Source: Eonycteris spelaea
Taxonomy: Eukaryota > Chordata > Mammalia > Chiroptera > Pteropodidae
Direction: 5' to 3'
DNA length: 64,000 bases
Assembly: GCA_003508835.1 (NCBI GenBank)
Contig: PUFA01000072.1
Coordinates: 3,260,501 to 3,324,500 of the forward strand
Below the pieces are notes generated by a model, which searched no databases, was not told the DNA's origin, and worked only from the letters and a program-made list of their open reading frames with translations. A program made the position numbers and the translations under genes. Shown piece by piece: positions 49,301-62,529 of the stretch. Each line of letters starts with the position of its first letter. Position 1 is the stretch's first letter.

Positions 49301-50339
49301 GGTTGGAACCAGGCACATCTTCCAAGCCTGTCCGTGTTCAGCTCGTCCATTGCATAGGTCGGCAGTATAGACAGTGAGAGGGAGGTTTGTAGACACTGAG
49401 TCAGGACTTCGCTGCTGCCAATACCCTAGAGGTGGTGCCACCTTTCCGCCAGACGGCATCAGCTAAAAGCAAGCCAAGAGATGCCATGGGTGATGACAAG
49501 CTCGATTATAGAACACTTACCACTCTGCTCTGTATAGGATGTGCTTTTCCAAACCCAGGCGCTTCAGGAACTTCGGATGGACAAGATTCCAGCAACAGTG
49601 TTGAGAGGTCTTGAGTTTTGTTCCTAGAAACATAGGTAAAACTAGGAGTAGCATTTACCATCATCTAAAAGGAGTCATTGGGGCAAAAATAAATAGGGTC
49701 TTATTTCAGATTCGTTTCACTGTAATGCCATCTAAATAACTATGTTTTACATACTTAGATTTTGCGCTGTAACTCGTATTTGGCCATAGTGGTTTTGTCT
49801 GTGATTGTGCCCCTAAGGCTGATTGGATTTTCCATTGTGCCTTCTGACCAAAGAGAAGAGAAATATAATATCTCATTGTGCAAATATAGTTTATAATACT
49901 GGAGGGCAAGAGCTTGTATTGATGGGCAAATTTAAATCCTAACACCGGCTACACCAGCATTTAGGCTAGCCTTAGGTTCACCATCCAGATAAATAGAAAA
50001 GAAATAATGACTGTAGGATTGTCCAAATAGCGGTACGTTTAAGAGACAGAAGTCATAATGTCGAAATCGCTTAGACCAACGTGAAAGGGGGCCATGCCAC
50101 CTGCAGCTGCTGTAGACAACCCTTCACTTCCAACAGCTTGTCTTGGTACCCATCCCTGCCTTCCGGTCTTCTCTTAACCTGCATTAAGACCAGCACTAAC
50201 CACCAAAACACGTATTTACCAAATCAGCAGGATGGACGACCCATCCATTCAAAGTCAAGGTGGTGAGGATTCTTCTGACTCTATCTGTGGCTTAGAAAAA
50301 ATAGATCTTTTTTGCAACATTTTATTTTAAAAAAAAAAA

Positions 50340-50515
50340 TCATCAAGTGGGGGAGGGGAGATGTAAAGGGGGTCGAATATTTGGTGACGGAAGGCAATTT
50401 AACTTTGGTGAGAACACAAACAATATACATACAGCATATTGAACTGTACACCTGAAACTTATTTGATTTGTTTAACCAATGTCATCCCAATAATTTTAGT
50501 TAAAAAAATAGTAAT
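50340..50515 (+). repeat. L1 3' UTR end, sense, 5'-truncated
   Basis: It contains TTGAACTGTACACCTGAAAC, then AACCAATGTCATCCCAATAATTTTAG and an A-rich end. This L1 3' end is common in laurasiatherian genomes, including bats. It is a short truncated copy. Confidence 0.75.
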
Positions 50516-52689
50516 TAAAAAAAGCAAGTATTAAAATGTTTTCATGCTTTACTATATCTGAGAAAAGCAAATGTGTGCAGATTCTTGAATCAACAAAAGG
50601 ATAAAGAAAGGCCCTAGTTTTGGAAATAAAGCATTTACGCAAAAGGAAGATATCTTATTTGAGCACGATTTTGAAGGACACAAAAATTTTTGGAGCATAT
50701 ATAGAGCTAGTTCCTCGGTTATAAGAAAATGTGATAGGCTCATTTATAAAGTTGGGGAAAAAATTAATGGCATAGTAGAAACCAAGTCCGATGCAGGGAA
50801 TCCTTATGCCTCAGTTTGGGCAAAAGAATCGCTCCTCTCCTAAACACATAAGAACAGGAAGACATCTCAGCAGCAAGCACCAAAGGAGTGTTCCATCACT
50901 TCTGGAAATGAACTTGTTGATTTGATGTCAAAGTAAGGAGAAAGCGTTCAGAACCTATTCAGAAGCATCAAAGAATTCTGCAGAGAAGTTAATGCAAGGG
51001 AGCAGCGGAGCCTTCTCCGCCAGCAGTCACCACTCAGCGGATTTCTAGAGCATCCACTCACATTTGACCCACAGTAACCATTTTCTAGAGATGACTCTAG
51101 ATTTGAATACAGTTCTGAGGCCCTTGGAGCAATGAACGATGCTGATGCAAAGATGCCATTTTCTGTTTAACGCCGTCGAACTCATTTTAAGAAAACTCAT
51201 CCAACCCAGCCCATGAAGAAAAGCCTTCAAAAAGGAACATTTATGATCTGATATTTAAGTGATTTTTCTAAGATCAAAGTTCAGCTATTGAGTGGCCGAA
51301 TTAGGTCTAGATGCCAAATTTTTGGTTCCAAAGCCATACTCTTCCCCCTGCTGCTTATTCTTTCCCCAATTTCCCCATCATGTTTTAGACACATGAACTT
51401 TGTGGTGATATGGGTCAAGCTATTTCTGTTGCAGTGATCACACTTGGGTCAATGTCCATTTACTAGTTTCTTCAGTACTTTATGCATCCTCCTGGAAAGG
51501 CTAAAACATCCAGCCCTTAGTGACCCTGGGAACAAGAAATGTGCTATAAGGCATCAAAGCTTAATTTCATGAATCATCTGATAAGACGTTTTATAGGAGA
51601 ACAGCACTTGCCAGAGTCCCAAAGAGTGGCATATGCATGAGTCTGCTCTGGGGCAAGAGTGTGACGGAGTGGAAATTGCAAGATGCCTCCTGGCACAACT
51701 TCCAGATGCTCTCTGGTCTCAAGCGATTGCCTTCCCAGGCCTGGCCTCGATTTCCCCTCTCTCCAGAGGAGAGAGATTCTTCTGCGCAGTGGGAAAATGG
51801 CCTGGGAGGAAGCTGCTGCCTTCCGATGTCAGCCACTGCTAGGACTGAATAAGGAAATTTCTTTCCATTTCTTTCCCATTATTTGCAAGGTCAGATGACC
51901 GTCCGAGGTAGGCCTTCCCTTCCCCTTGAAGCTAGCCGGTCTTCACACAGTGGTGTCATGGAAGCAGCAGGGAGAACGAGAGACTGCATTGTGCAAGCCT
52001 TCGATCAGTATCTCGCAGGTCCTTTGGAACTCCGAGATTCTGTGACAGAATCCTAGAATGCAGATAAGTAGCTCTACTTGGGCAACGGGAGAGAAAAGTG
52101 TGGAGCAACCAGACAAATCCTTGATACCTAGCCAGATAGCCTCCCATGGGGACGTTATTAAAACTGGATGCCTTTGTAACGACTCACACTCATAAGGATT
52201 TGGCTTTCTCGTTTCTGGCGTCTCTGATTTTCCGTTTGGAGATGATGGAAACACAACTGAGGGACGTGAATGAAATGTTGCTGGTTCCCAGATGTCGCTC
52301 CATAAGGAAAGAAGCGGAGCCTCCCCTTTCCAAGTCCGAGTCTCCCTGTTGCTGAAGACAGGCTCAAAATGTTACATCTCATTGTTGCTTGAAATAAAAT
52401 GCTCCGAGACAGCATAATGTGCAAATCATACCTCAGGGGCCAGCTGCTCCTGGACCCCTCACAAGTCCTCAGGAGCTGGGCTTACTTCAGAATAGGCCTG
52501 GAGTCTCCATCTCTTCTGTAGTTCGCACACAGCTTGAAAAAAGGAGATGCAAACAATTCCTTGAGAGAGCCCAACCTTAGCTGCTAGCTGTTTTACTCTT
52601 GAACAGTAAGAAAACATACCAACTTTGAACTAAAAACATTCACGCGCGGATCAGTTCTGACTGGAAATCTATCTTCTGAGGGCAAGCCA

Positions 52690-52872
52690 CTTTCACAGAC
52701 TTTTCTCCCTGAATCCTCACACCTGTGCTGTGAGTCAGTAGGTCGACATCAGCTTTTCTTTACAGGTGGAGAAATGAGGCTGAGAGGTTATTCCCCAGGG
52801 AGAAACAGTTGTGCTGGTGGAACAGGGACTCGAACCCAGGTCTGTCTGATGAAGGCCTTTACACTAACCCAG
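52690..52872 (-). repeat. MIR SINE (reverse)
   Basis: Reverse MIR with AATCCTCACACCTGTGCTGTGAG, TTACAGGTGGAGAAATGAGGCTGAG, GGGACTCGAACCCAGGTCTG and GCCTTTACACTAACCC. Confidence 0.9.
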
Positions 52873-52881
52873 AAGAGTGGA

Positions 52882-53050
52882 CAGTGGTCCTCACCCTGCA
52901 CATGAGAGTCACCTGAGAAGCTTTTAAGACACCCAGGTTTGTTGCCCGCCCCAGACCAATTAAATAAAAAACTCGAGTCTGGAGCTGGGACCGGGGCCTG
53001 CAAATGCTCCTAGATTATTCTGATGTGCAGCACCAGGGTGAGAACCACTG
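52882..53050 (+). mobile_element. MER5A non-autonomous hAT element
   Basis: It is bounded by CAGTGGTCCTCA and its inverted counterpart TGAGAACCACTG. The internal blocks CATGAGAGTCACCTGAGAAGC, GCCCGCCCCAGACCAATTAA and ATTATTCTGATGTGCAGC match MER5A. It is 169 bases long, close to full length, and non-coding. Confidence 0.92.
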
Positions 53051-53889
53051 CTAAAGGAACATCCAGGCCCAGACTTGAGATTTCCAAGAATCCCCTGTGA
53101 GGAATGGAGGAGGAATCCCCCCGAGGCGTGCCATAGCCGGGCACTAGACGCACACTTGGTGGGTGCCCTGAAGCATTTTCTGTCGATGGACATGGACCTG
53201 CCACCCCGTGGAATGAAGTCGCCTCTGAACTGCAGAAGAGGCCACTTCTTTCCTACTTCTGTTGGCCATTTGGCGGCCTGTGGGTGACGAATGAGTACGG
53301 GGAGCCTGCGGGGTGGCCCCAAAATGTTTGGCCTGGGCGACCCAAGGCACAGTCGCCCTGAAATGAGACGGGCAGACGGCAAGTGGCGCTGCGGGTCGAA
53401 GGGGACAACCAGGAGCTCGGTTCGGAGATGTCTGTTCAGGGCCTGCGCCCATCGTGTTTGTGGAGTTCCTAGCGCAGCGCAGGAGGGAGTCGGCAGTGAG
53501 GGCTGCGCTTCCCATCCCCGGGATTCCGCTCCTGCCGCTGCTCCACCTTGAATTCTGCAGTGACCAGAACTTCAGGGAAGGTCAGATTCGCCCTGACGCC
53601 CTTCAGCCCTCATTGTTACCCTGACGGGCTATTTCTCCTCTGAGTATGCATCAGGGGAAGGCACCAGGCGCCCTCCCCAGGAGATCTCAGGCCCAGGGCA
53701 AGTCACAGCTGCCCGCCCGGAAGTCTCCTTACGTCAGGACCTTGTGTGAAAGGGAAGCTAACTCAGGGCAAGGTCCCACTGCAGCTTTGAGCTTCAATCC
53801 GGGGCCCCAAACAGAAACGTCAGCGAGGACTCCTTAGTTCTCTGTGAACCAGGACACATTCGTGTTCTTCACAAAGCTGGGTCATGTGG

Positions 53890-54010
53890 CCAGGCCCCCG
53901 TCCATTCGAAGGTGAGGAAACTGGGACCAAGTTACAGGAAGGGACTTACCCGATATCACAGAGCCAGGTAGGGGTGGCCTTACGGTTCGATGTCAAGTTT
54001 TTAATGCCCG
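53890..54010 (-). repeat. MIR SINE (reverse), partial
   Basis: It contains CGAAGGTGAGGAAACTGGGAC, CAGGAAGGGACTTACCCGATATCACAGAGCC. Confidence 0.7.
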
Positions 54011-54439
54011 GTCTACCCTACCCCACAGCTGTTTTCAAATAGGACTGAGTCGTTTGTCAGAGGCGTCCGTGTTTCTTGGTGAAATGCTTTTGTCGTCGTC
54101 ATTTTAAGAGCAAGTCGTAAGCACCTTGAGAGCAGGCACTCAGCGCAGGTCAGTGTTTGCTGACTTCTGATTTTGTGCAAGGTGCTTTCGTGGTCCTGGT
54201 GCCTCAGAAGTGCGGGTGGGGTGGTGTCTGTCCTGAAGGATCCCCAGTGTTCACCTCAATACCGCTAAGGTACCCAGCCGTCTCCTCAGATGCCATTTTC
54301 CTTGCCACCGCCACCTCCACATACACACACACAGAAACACACACACACCCTAGATGTCCCAAGACTTAAGAATAACCTTCACACCACATTTTTTCTTATT
54401 CTTTTGGACAAAGAGGATATTTATTATGTAAAACATCAG

Positions 54440-55850
54440 AGGACAAACACCACAAAGATTGTGTTGAGTTCCAATTCCAGTAATGGTGGTACGGCTTGTA
54501 TTGAACTCTCTCCCTGGAAGATAATGATTAACTCTCGACAAAACCATTAAAAAAAACACTATTTGGGGCACTGGAGAGTGGCCAAAAGCAGGCATAAACT
54601 AGAGGGTATTCCACTCGAGACACGGGAACTCACTGAGAACCACATTTACAGTCTTTCCCCTGAGGGTAATCTCCAGTCTGCGTGACATGAGGAGACTAGG
54701 ACTTATTGCTCTGAGGTATCGGAAGACATCATCGGAGCTGCCAGAGTGGCTAGAAATCAAAGGTGAAATCTAAGAAAAGTGGTAGCTAGAGGTAGGGAAC
54801 CTCAACATCTGCATATGAATTTACCTCAAATTCTGGGCTGCCCCCTGAGCGTCAGTGCGTGGGGAGACACTTGTAAATTAAGGGGCTGCAGAAAGCGATA
54901 GCTGGGAAGCTGAAGGAGCACAGCAGATTTGTCGGCGCTGCTGACGCAGAAGAAATCGAGCTCGTGGCTTGTGTCTCGTCAAGATAGCTGTGGGCCGGAA
55001 AAAGGCAATCGCTGTGGTGGTCTTCAAAGAAAGAGAAAATCCAGTCACTGTGGCATTTAAATCATGATGACTAGTCTATAACAAAAATTACTGAACATGA
55101 AAGAAAACAAAAAAAATAATAATCTTGCCTGAGTCAAAAGAAAAAGCAATCAAAAGAAACTGACCCCAATATGTATCAAATGTTATCATTCGCAGACAAG
55201 GACTTTAAGGCAATTTTTATAAATATGCTCAAAGACTTAAAAAAAAAAGTCATCCTAATAAATTTTAAGATGGAAAATTTGAGAGAAATCGGAGGTTAAA
55301 AAACAATTGATTTCTAAAACTGAAAAGTATATCCGAAACGATCGTTTTACTGGGTGGGCTTGACAGCAGATTGGAGAGAGTGAAGAAAGGTCGGCAAACA
55401 GTAGAAAGCATCCACTAGGAAGGAAAAAGAAACACTGCAAAAAACGAACAAAGCGTCTGTGATTTCTGGAGCAATAACATGTGGTCTAACATATGTGTAA
55501 TTAGAAGCTCAGAAGCACAAAGAGAGAATAAGGAAAAAAAAATCTGAAGAAATAATGGCTGAAAATTTAGTAAATTCGGTGAAAACGATCAACCCACAGA
55601 TCAAAGAAGTTCAGCAAATCCCAAGCAGAATAAATTCTATAAAGAGAACTGTACTTCAGTACATCCTAGAATGTTGAAAAACAGATGTACAGAGAAAATC
55701 TTGGAAGTCACACACACACATGAAAAGATAGTATGACCAGGAAACTATGTTAAGAACGGATGAATACTTCTCATCAGAAACACTGGGGGTCAGAAGACAA
55801 TGGATCATCTAGAAACTGCTGAAAAGATGTCAGAAAGAATCTTTTAACGT
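54440..55850 (+). repeat. L1M/HAL1 5' UTR and ORF1 region, degraded
   Basis: Sense-oriented old L1: GTATTGAACTCTCTCCCTGG, GTGGGCTTGACAGCAGATTGG, AGAAATAATGGCTGAAAATTTAG, AACCCACAGATCAAAGAAG and CATCAGAAACACTGGGGGTCAG blocks occur in L1 5'UTR-ORF1 order. Many stops are present. Confidence 0.75.
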
Positions 55851-56084
55851 CTGACTCCCCCTCCTACCTGACTGTCTGCAGCCTGTGTGTCGTGTCTGTG
55901 TGCATGTATGTGTGTGTGGTTCTATGCACGTTTGCCACACATACCTGTTTTGTTTCATTTGATTTTTTCCTAATGTTTATTAGCATAAGACATGGTTTTG
56001 TGCTGAAGAAGTTATAGTCTGGTTAAGAAGACCAAGGAAACATGTAAGAAAAGTTAAATATATATTTAGAAAATGTTTTCTTTT

Positions 56085-56850
56085 ATTTAGCTTTGTTATT
56101 GAGTATAATTTATATATAGCAAAGAATGCAAATTTTAAATGTAGAACACGATCAGTTTTACGTATGTGCACACAATGTCATAAGCACCCAGATGAAGATG
56201 TGAACATTCCCATCCCCCCGAAAGTTCTCTTGTGCTGTTTCTCAGTCAAGACCACAACCAGAAGTAACCACCAGCCTGACTTCTATCACCAAAGTTCATT
56301 TTGCTTGTGTTAACATTCATATAAATGGAATCATATAGTATATTCTCTTGCACCTGTTTTTTTTTTTTTAATTCAACAAAACCCCTGTTTTAGCTGTGTT
56401 ATTGTTTGTATTTGCGGTCAGTTTCTTTTTATCACTGTGCTGTATTCCATTGTATAAATATCCCACAATTCATCGCTCACCTGTTGGATACTTGCGCTGT
56501 TTCTGGTTTGGGGTTATTATGACTGTAACTGCCATGAATATTATTGTACCTGTCTTTGGTGGACGTGTGTAATATTTCCATATTGAAAGTAGGATTGCTG
56601 GGCCATAGGCCAGACACAGAGTTAGCTTTAGTCCATAGTGCTGGATAATTTTACAAAGTAGTTGAACCAAGTTACACTCTCGCCGACACGTACGAGGGTT
56701 CCCGTTGCTTGCCATGCCTGTCAACGCATAGTGTTCTCCGCCTGTTCAATCTGCGCCATCCTGGTGCCTGCGTGGAGTTAGGTCACTGTGGTTTTACTTT
56801 GCATTCCCTGATGAGCAGTGATGCTGTACGTGCTTGTCATCTCCACACCG
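56085..56850 (-). repeat. L1M 3' UTR, antisense
   Basis: Reverse-complement L1 3' region: CTTTGTTATTGAGTATAATTTA, ATAAATGGAATCATATAGTATATTC, CTGTGCTGTATTCCATTGTATAAATATCCC, GTAGGATTGCTGGGCCATA and CATTCCCTGATGAGCAGTGATG. It faces the sense-oriented L1 at 54.4-55.85 kb. Confidence 0.88.
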
Positions 56851-58542
56851 AGCACGGGCGGGGCCATCTAGGAGGTACCTAAAGTTTCTTCGATTAAATT
56901 GAGTCAGCTCACTTCCCTGCAGCTCTTCATCAACTCCCTCCCTGTCTCGACTTTGCATAGAGACCATGGGACAGAATTTTTCAGGAATCGGAATGGGAAC
57001 TAGGGGAGAAATACAACTATCCGTCCTACCTTCAGGCTCTGCCCTTGAGATAGAGGCAGTAGCTCTGCGTCTTTCTTCCAGGGGACCTTCAATGGGGCAT
57101 TGTCCTAGAATTCTTCACGGCTTCCCCACAGTGGGATCACTCAGGACTCTCTCTTAAATTGGCTACGAGAAGGAGAGTGGCTAAGCTTATTACATCAAGA
57201 CGGTAGCACAACTAAGGTGAGACCTGGGGTCCCGAATCTAAACCCATGGCTGATCTCACATACAGAGCCCAAGACAAGGCACCTGATGCCTCCACGAGTC
57301 CCTCCACTCTGGTGCTGCCGGGTTTAGGACAGCAGCCCGTTGCCAGGTGGTGGAGAACGTGGAGAGCAGCTGCCTCTCTGCCTTGGGCCCTGGATTGGAA
57401 CGAGCGCTTTTCATCCCCACCTAGATATGAATCACATTGCAAACTGCCAGCCTGTTGCCAGCTGCATTCCTTGACGGCCCATGTGTTAATAAGGCCCGAG
57501 CACTCCTGGCACGCCGGAGCACAATGCGTGGATTCACCAGACAGGATTACAGAAGGGGCTTTTCTTTGCTGCGCTAGGCCTGGGAGTTTGTGTGCATTCT
57601 GCTTCACCACGGCATCTCCAAGGAGGCTTTCACTTTCTAAGAAGGATGCTACCCACTGAGCTATTCAGAGTAAGTAAATGAGAAAATGGGTTAATAAAAT
57701 ACATGCTAGAGAAAAGGAAAATAAGATTAGGAGGCTGACGTTTGGGCTGAGAGTGCTTTTCTGGGCTCCAGGAAAAATAGAACAAGATGATTTTTTTTTT
57801 TTTTAGCCCAAAGGACGTCATGCCCTCAACACCAACACTAATCCAATTTTCCTGTTCTAACAAGTATTTTATCAACACTTTAAAAGTTCAGTTCTCATAC
57901 TGACTTAGCTACTAGTTCCACTTTATAGATAGATTTTCAATTTCTTTGGCAGAACTTGACAATACAATGCTTATTGGCCCCGACACAAAAGTCGTGGGGT
58001 ATGTTTGATATCATTTTTCTACCATAACCACAATTTTGGGAGTTCTCACTTTTAAAACCTGTGAGTTAATTAAGAGGCATTTAGGTAGCTTGGACAGTGA
58101 AATTCGGCAGCCAGCCCAGGGTGCCAGGCCCTTCCGGCCTGATGAGGATTCACCTTGTTTGGCGAACAGACAGTCATGACTTTTCTCCTTAACCAGAGCT
58201 GGGGAAGGAAAAAGACACAGAGAAGCTGAGAACTGACGATTTCACCGGTTAGGACTCTCTCCCAAACTTTCAAGCTGAAAGGTTTTTGAAGAGTTTCAAG
58301 CATGTTTTTGCAAGACGTTAAAAAAGAAGAAAGGTTAACTATAAAAATTGAAGTTTGGCAGGCAGTATTCCCCGAACTCAATGCATTGCTTGTGGTATTT
58401 GGAAAGAAGAAAAGAATTTTGCTTTGAAAATGTCATACTCCAAAGAAGTTTTTGTAGTTATTTCTAGGGGAGTTGACTCCTATTTAGTTGAATGGATGAT
58501 TTGACTGTTCCTTTAAAGATACTTCAAACTGTTCCAAACAGC

Positions 58543-58559
58543 TTTTTTTTTTTTTTTTT
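58543..58559 (+). repeat. Poly(T) run, 17 bases
   Basis: A pure T run. It could be the tail of a minus-strand retrocopy, but no body is recognised. Confidence 0.9.
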
Positions 58560-58729
58560 GGAATGACAGAGGACCCACCCTACACAACACTCCAGTGAAA
58601 CAGAGCAGGAGGGAAGATGTTTCCATTTCAGTGGAGAAATGCTAATTACAAAAACGTTACGTTACACGGCTCATGCCTGATAATCTTAAAAAACATGGGA
58701 ACATATGCCATTCAGCTGGCCCCAGGAAA

Positions 58730-59110
58730 GTCCCCAGATGGGAGGCAGGCGATCGGGTGACCGGCGGGACTTCAGAGAAGGGTTTGCCACCACGCCGTCC
58801 ACATGCCTGTTCGGAAAAGGGGCTCTGCTGCTCCTTATCCTTCCATGTCACGCGGCTCGGGGAGGTGCTCGGAGGAGGGCGGCTGGGCTGTCACGTCTCT
58901 GACTTGCTCCCTTTGCATCGGGGGACAGCCACGCCGCCAAGGCCTTGGTGTTTCGGCAGTTTTAACAAGGAGGCTGCCAGCAATGGATGGCGCCCACGGC
59001 GGCGGGCACCCCGGAGGGCGGGGGTGGGCTTTCCACAGGGGGGAAACCGTCTGTGTGCGAAAGGATGTCCTGTGACAAGACGTGATTGCGACGGACGGTG
59101 GGGAAGCATC
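58730..59110. promoter_or_regulatory. Second CpG-rich segment
   Basis: CpG density is raised, with motifs such as GGCGATCGGG, CACGCGGCTCGG and CCCACGGCGGCGGGC. It is weaker than the segment at 62.5-63.1 kb, and no gene or repeat is recognised in it. It could be a small CpG island or simply GC-rich intergenic DNA. Confidence 0.35.
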
Positions 59111-59214
59111 TCACCCCTCCAGCACCACTGTGCGTGTACGGAGCGATGGCAGTCGCCTTCCTTTCCGCGTGGGTCATGATGCTGAGACTGTTTTTTGCCG
59201 AAAGAGACTGTGGA

Positions 59215-59450
59215 GGGGATCGATCCAGTCCATCACCCTCACTTCACTGAAGGAGAAACTAAGAGACGGAAAATGGAAGTGGCTTGGCCACGGCCACATG
59301 GCTGGACTGAACCACGCAAGTGGCCTTGACTCGAGGTGGGCACTAAAAACGGGTGTGTCCCCTGGAGCACCCCCTCCACTCCACCCTAGGGGGGCTTCAG
59401 TCTTCGCGCAGTGCCCAGCGCAGAGTGGGTGCTCCGTGAATGTCAGCGGG
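59215..59450 (-). repeat. Diverged MIR/L2 fragments
   Basis: CTTCACTGAAGGAGAAACTAAGAGACGG and GGCCACGGCCACATGGCTGG resemble reverse MIR. GCGCAGTGCCCAGCGCAGAGTGGGTGCTCC resembles a forward L2/MIR tip. Confidence 0.45.
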
Positions 59451-60439
59451 GACAAGTGGGCCGCCTCAGCCTCCATCCGCTCCTCCCAAAAGCGAAGGCT
59501 TCTTGCTGAAACGGAGGGGTTCCAGCAAGATCACTGAGAAGCGAATTTTGCTTCCCGTTGACTTCTCCTGCAAGGCCAGACAGAGTTCCTGCGTCCCGGA
59601 GGTCCAGGGGACCTCGCGGATTAGTTCGGTCTCTTAGCGCACACATCGAGGCCATGGCTTCGGCCCATCCCATTGTGATTATGTCCTAGTCCGTCGTTTA
59701 TGGGTGTGATGGGTCGTGGAGCCCAGACAAGGTAGCTGGAGCGGCTGGAGGCAGATCCATCACCACGGCGCGCTGGGCAGAGCCGGTCGGCAGGGTCAGG
59801 TTGCAACGAGGAGGAAGGTCTAGGACTCGTCGGATGTGCTTAGTCATGGGCATGGCAGACTGCCAGGAATTGTGAGAACTTGGTAGCATTTGACTCTTCC
59901 TAAGAATGTCTCCTTCACCTTTATCTCCTCTTCTGTTGCTTCTCGGCCAAGGGGATCCACAACTCTGAGCTGCCTTCTGCTCTCCCCAGCCCTTGGAGCT
60001 AATTGCTGGCAATGTCTAATAGAATCGGGTTGCACTTCCGAGCTTCACCAGCAGGTGCCCCTGTTTAACTCACGATGGGCTTCAACTTGGCCCTGCCATT
60101 TGTCACTTGCCTTCGACGGACCATCAGTGTTCGATTTGGACGATACTATAAGGTGATGCTTTTGTAAAACAAGGCCTGTAATTCTCATACCCTCAGCCGC
60201 AAGTCCACAGTGGTCTGCGACAGCAGCCACAGCCGTGTGCGGGTGCCCCGCGTGCTCCTGGAGCGTGCTAGGACCTGAGGGTGCAAAGGAAGGCGCAGTT
60301 TCTAGTCTCCAGGAGCTAATGGTCTTGGGGGCGCGATGCACTCCATTCTTATCCGTTTTGCATGCACAGATCAATTATTGAAAAACGAATAATGAGTGTC
60401 CTGAGTTCCTGCTAAAACGTGCCAAAGATACGGTACTGC

Positions 60440-60610
60440 ACCCTCTAAGAATCCCGACAGTCCTCGGAGACAGGGATTCTTCGCCGTCGCACAGGCCAGG
60501 AAACTGAGGCAGGGAGAGGTTGGGTAACCTGGGAAACTCGTCCTCGACCAGTATGAGACAGAGCGAGGTTAAGTCGTAGATGCAAAGCCAGGTGACTGGG
60601 GTGATGGGTG
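60440..60610 (-). repeat. MIR SINE (reverse)
   Basis: It contains AGAATCCCGACAGTCCTCGG, CAGGCCAGGAAACTGAGGCAGGGAGAGG and TTGGGTAACCTGGG blocks. Confidence 0.8.
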
Positions 60611-61074
60611 TGACTTGCCATGGGGTCTGTGGGTCTTGAATTCATGCTTCACTTGTCCCCTCCTTCCTTACCCCTTGCACACGCATGCACGTGCGTGCAC
60701 ACACCCCATCTCCCCTCCAGTGGGCGACTAGGGGTGAGGAAGGGAAGCCACCCATCCTGGGAGTGCCGACCTGGGGCCTGTTGCTGCTTTGAGGCCAGAG
60801 TCTGGTGGAAGCTTGTTAAAAAGAATGTCCCTGGCGTTGGGCCCTCTTGTGCCTCTGCAAAGGCACCTTTAATAGAGGCTGTTCCTGATGCCTACTCTTA
60901 TCACACGTGAAGCTTTCTCTCTGAAAGAGACATAAAAGGAAGGCCTTTTACTCGGCTCCTGAAGTTAGACTCTCCGGCCTGCAGCCCCTTTGGAACCCTC
61001 GTGGTAAATTCTGGTTTGGCTTCACTTGATGATGAACGTCCATTTTCTCTTGCTGCAGAAATGTCTGTCACCTT

Positions 61075-61098
61075 AAAAAAAAAAAAAAAAAAAAAAAA
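61075..61098 (+). repeat. Poly(A) run, 24 bases
   Basis: The longest A run in the window. The upstream sequence is not recognised as a retrocopy. Confidence 0.9.
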
Positions 61099-62529
61099 CC
61101 AAGGCGTAAAATATTGGCACACCCCAAAGGGAAATATGGATAGGACAAGGGATGCAGAGGACTCAAGCCAACCCCTGACTCCAGGTCCCCCAAACGTCTG
61201 GGGGCACCATCCTGTACTCCCAACTCCCAGGGCCTCTGTGCCAGCCCAGAACCCTTCCCCACACGCCTTGGTGCTGGGCCCTGACCAGCAGAATTACCAA
61301 TCAGAAGACAGGATTAGACTTCCCAAAAACAATAGTTAAAAACACACTTCATATCATATCTTCCTTTTGTGAGGCGAGAACATTAAAAGAAACATTTTCA
61401 AAAGTATTTCAGAATAACCCAGGGCATTTTAAACCTCTTTAAAAAAAATCCCAGTCCTTCCATGTTTTTTCCCCCCGCATTATAAACATCCCCAAGCATC
61501 TTACTTTCCAATGTGCAAAGATTAGAAAACCACTATAAAAGGCAAATCCTGGAGTGAGGAGGAGAGATTACGATTACTCCTAACGTGGGCCAATTTCGGC
61601 TTACCGTGCTTTTAAAACCTTTTATTTCTTGACTGTCAAACTATTTGAGCAGTTGTAGTTCTGGCAAAAAAATGCAAACGAAACCCTCCAATTCAAGTAG
61701 AAGTTCCTCCAGGGTCTGCACAAATCATATTAGTAAGCGGCTTTTATGTATCTAGAATAATTACGCTTGATTTGAAGAAGTTTGTTTTTTGTTAAGCTAA
61801 CTTTAGCATCCATTCTAATCGGGAACAGATGCATTGTAGACCAGGCAGCGACTTTTGCTCACATATAAATATCTGTGCTTACATACATGTCATTTGTCAG
61901 AGACAAACACAACCTGTGACTTCCGCCACCCCTTACAGTTGCTCAAGAGACCCCGAATTTTGGTAAATTCTCATTGGGTAGCCAAGGTCACCTGCCCCCT
62001 CAACTGGGAAGTCACTGCCCAGGCTCATGCACCCGCATCTTCATCCCCAAAAGCAGAATGGCCCAGGCTCTGTGGCTCCTTTCCAGTGACATGCTCACAT
62101 TTGGGACGCCTCCCCCTCTGAGAAATGGCAGAGTGACCTGGAAGAAATGACGGCTGAGCCTTTATTGGAGTTCTCTCTCAGAGAAGGAGTTCAGTCCCTG
62201 GGAGAGAAGAGCCCTAGGCCTTCAGAAAAAGTATGAGAAACATTTTTATCTTTTCACAGAAAGCAGCCTACTTTTCAAAACCTGCTGCTTTTTGATCCCC
62301 GCTCCCCACCCCCAGAGTGCTCGCTGAAGAGTGTGTATAAATAAGACAGAAGAAATAAAAACGCAGGATGAGGCATTTCGAAATAAAAACCTAAGACGGG
62401 CTCATTTCGGATCAAATCATAAGCATAAATATTGGGGTCCCCAGGCAGTTTGCCCTTTTCCCCAGCTCTGGCGGGAGGGCCTGACTGATTCCCAGGGACA
62501 CAGGAATGCACGGCTGTGGCTTCCTGTCT

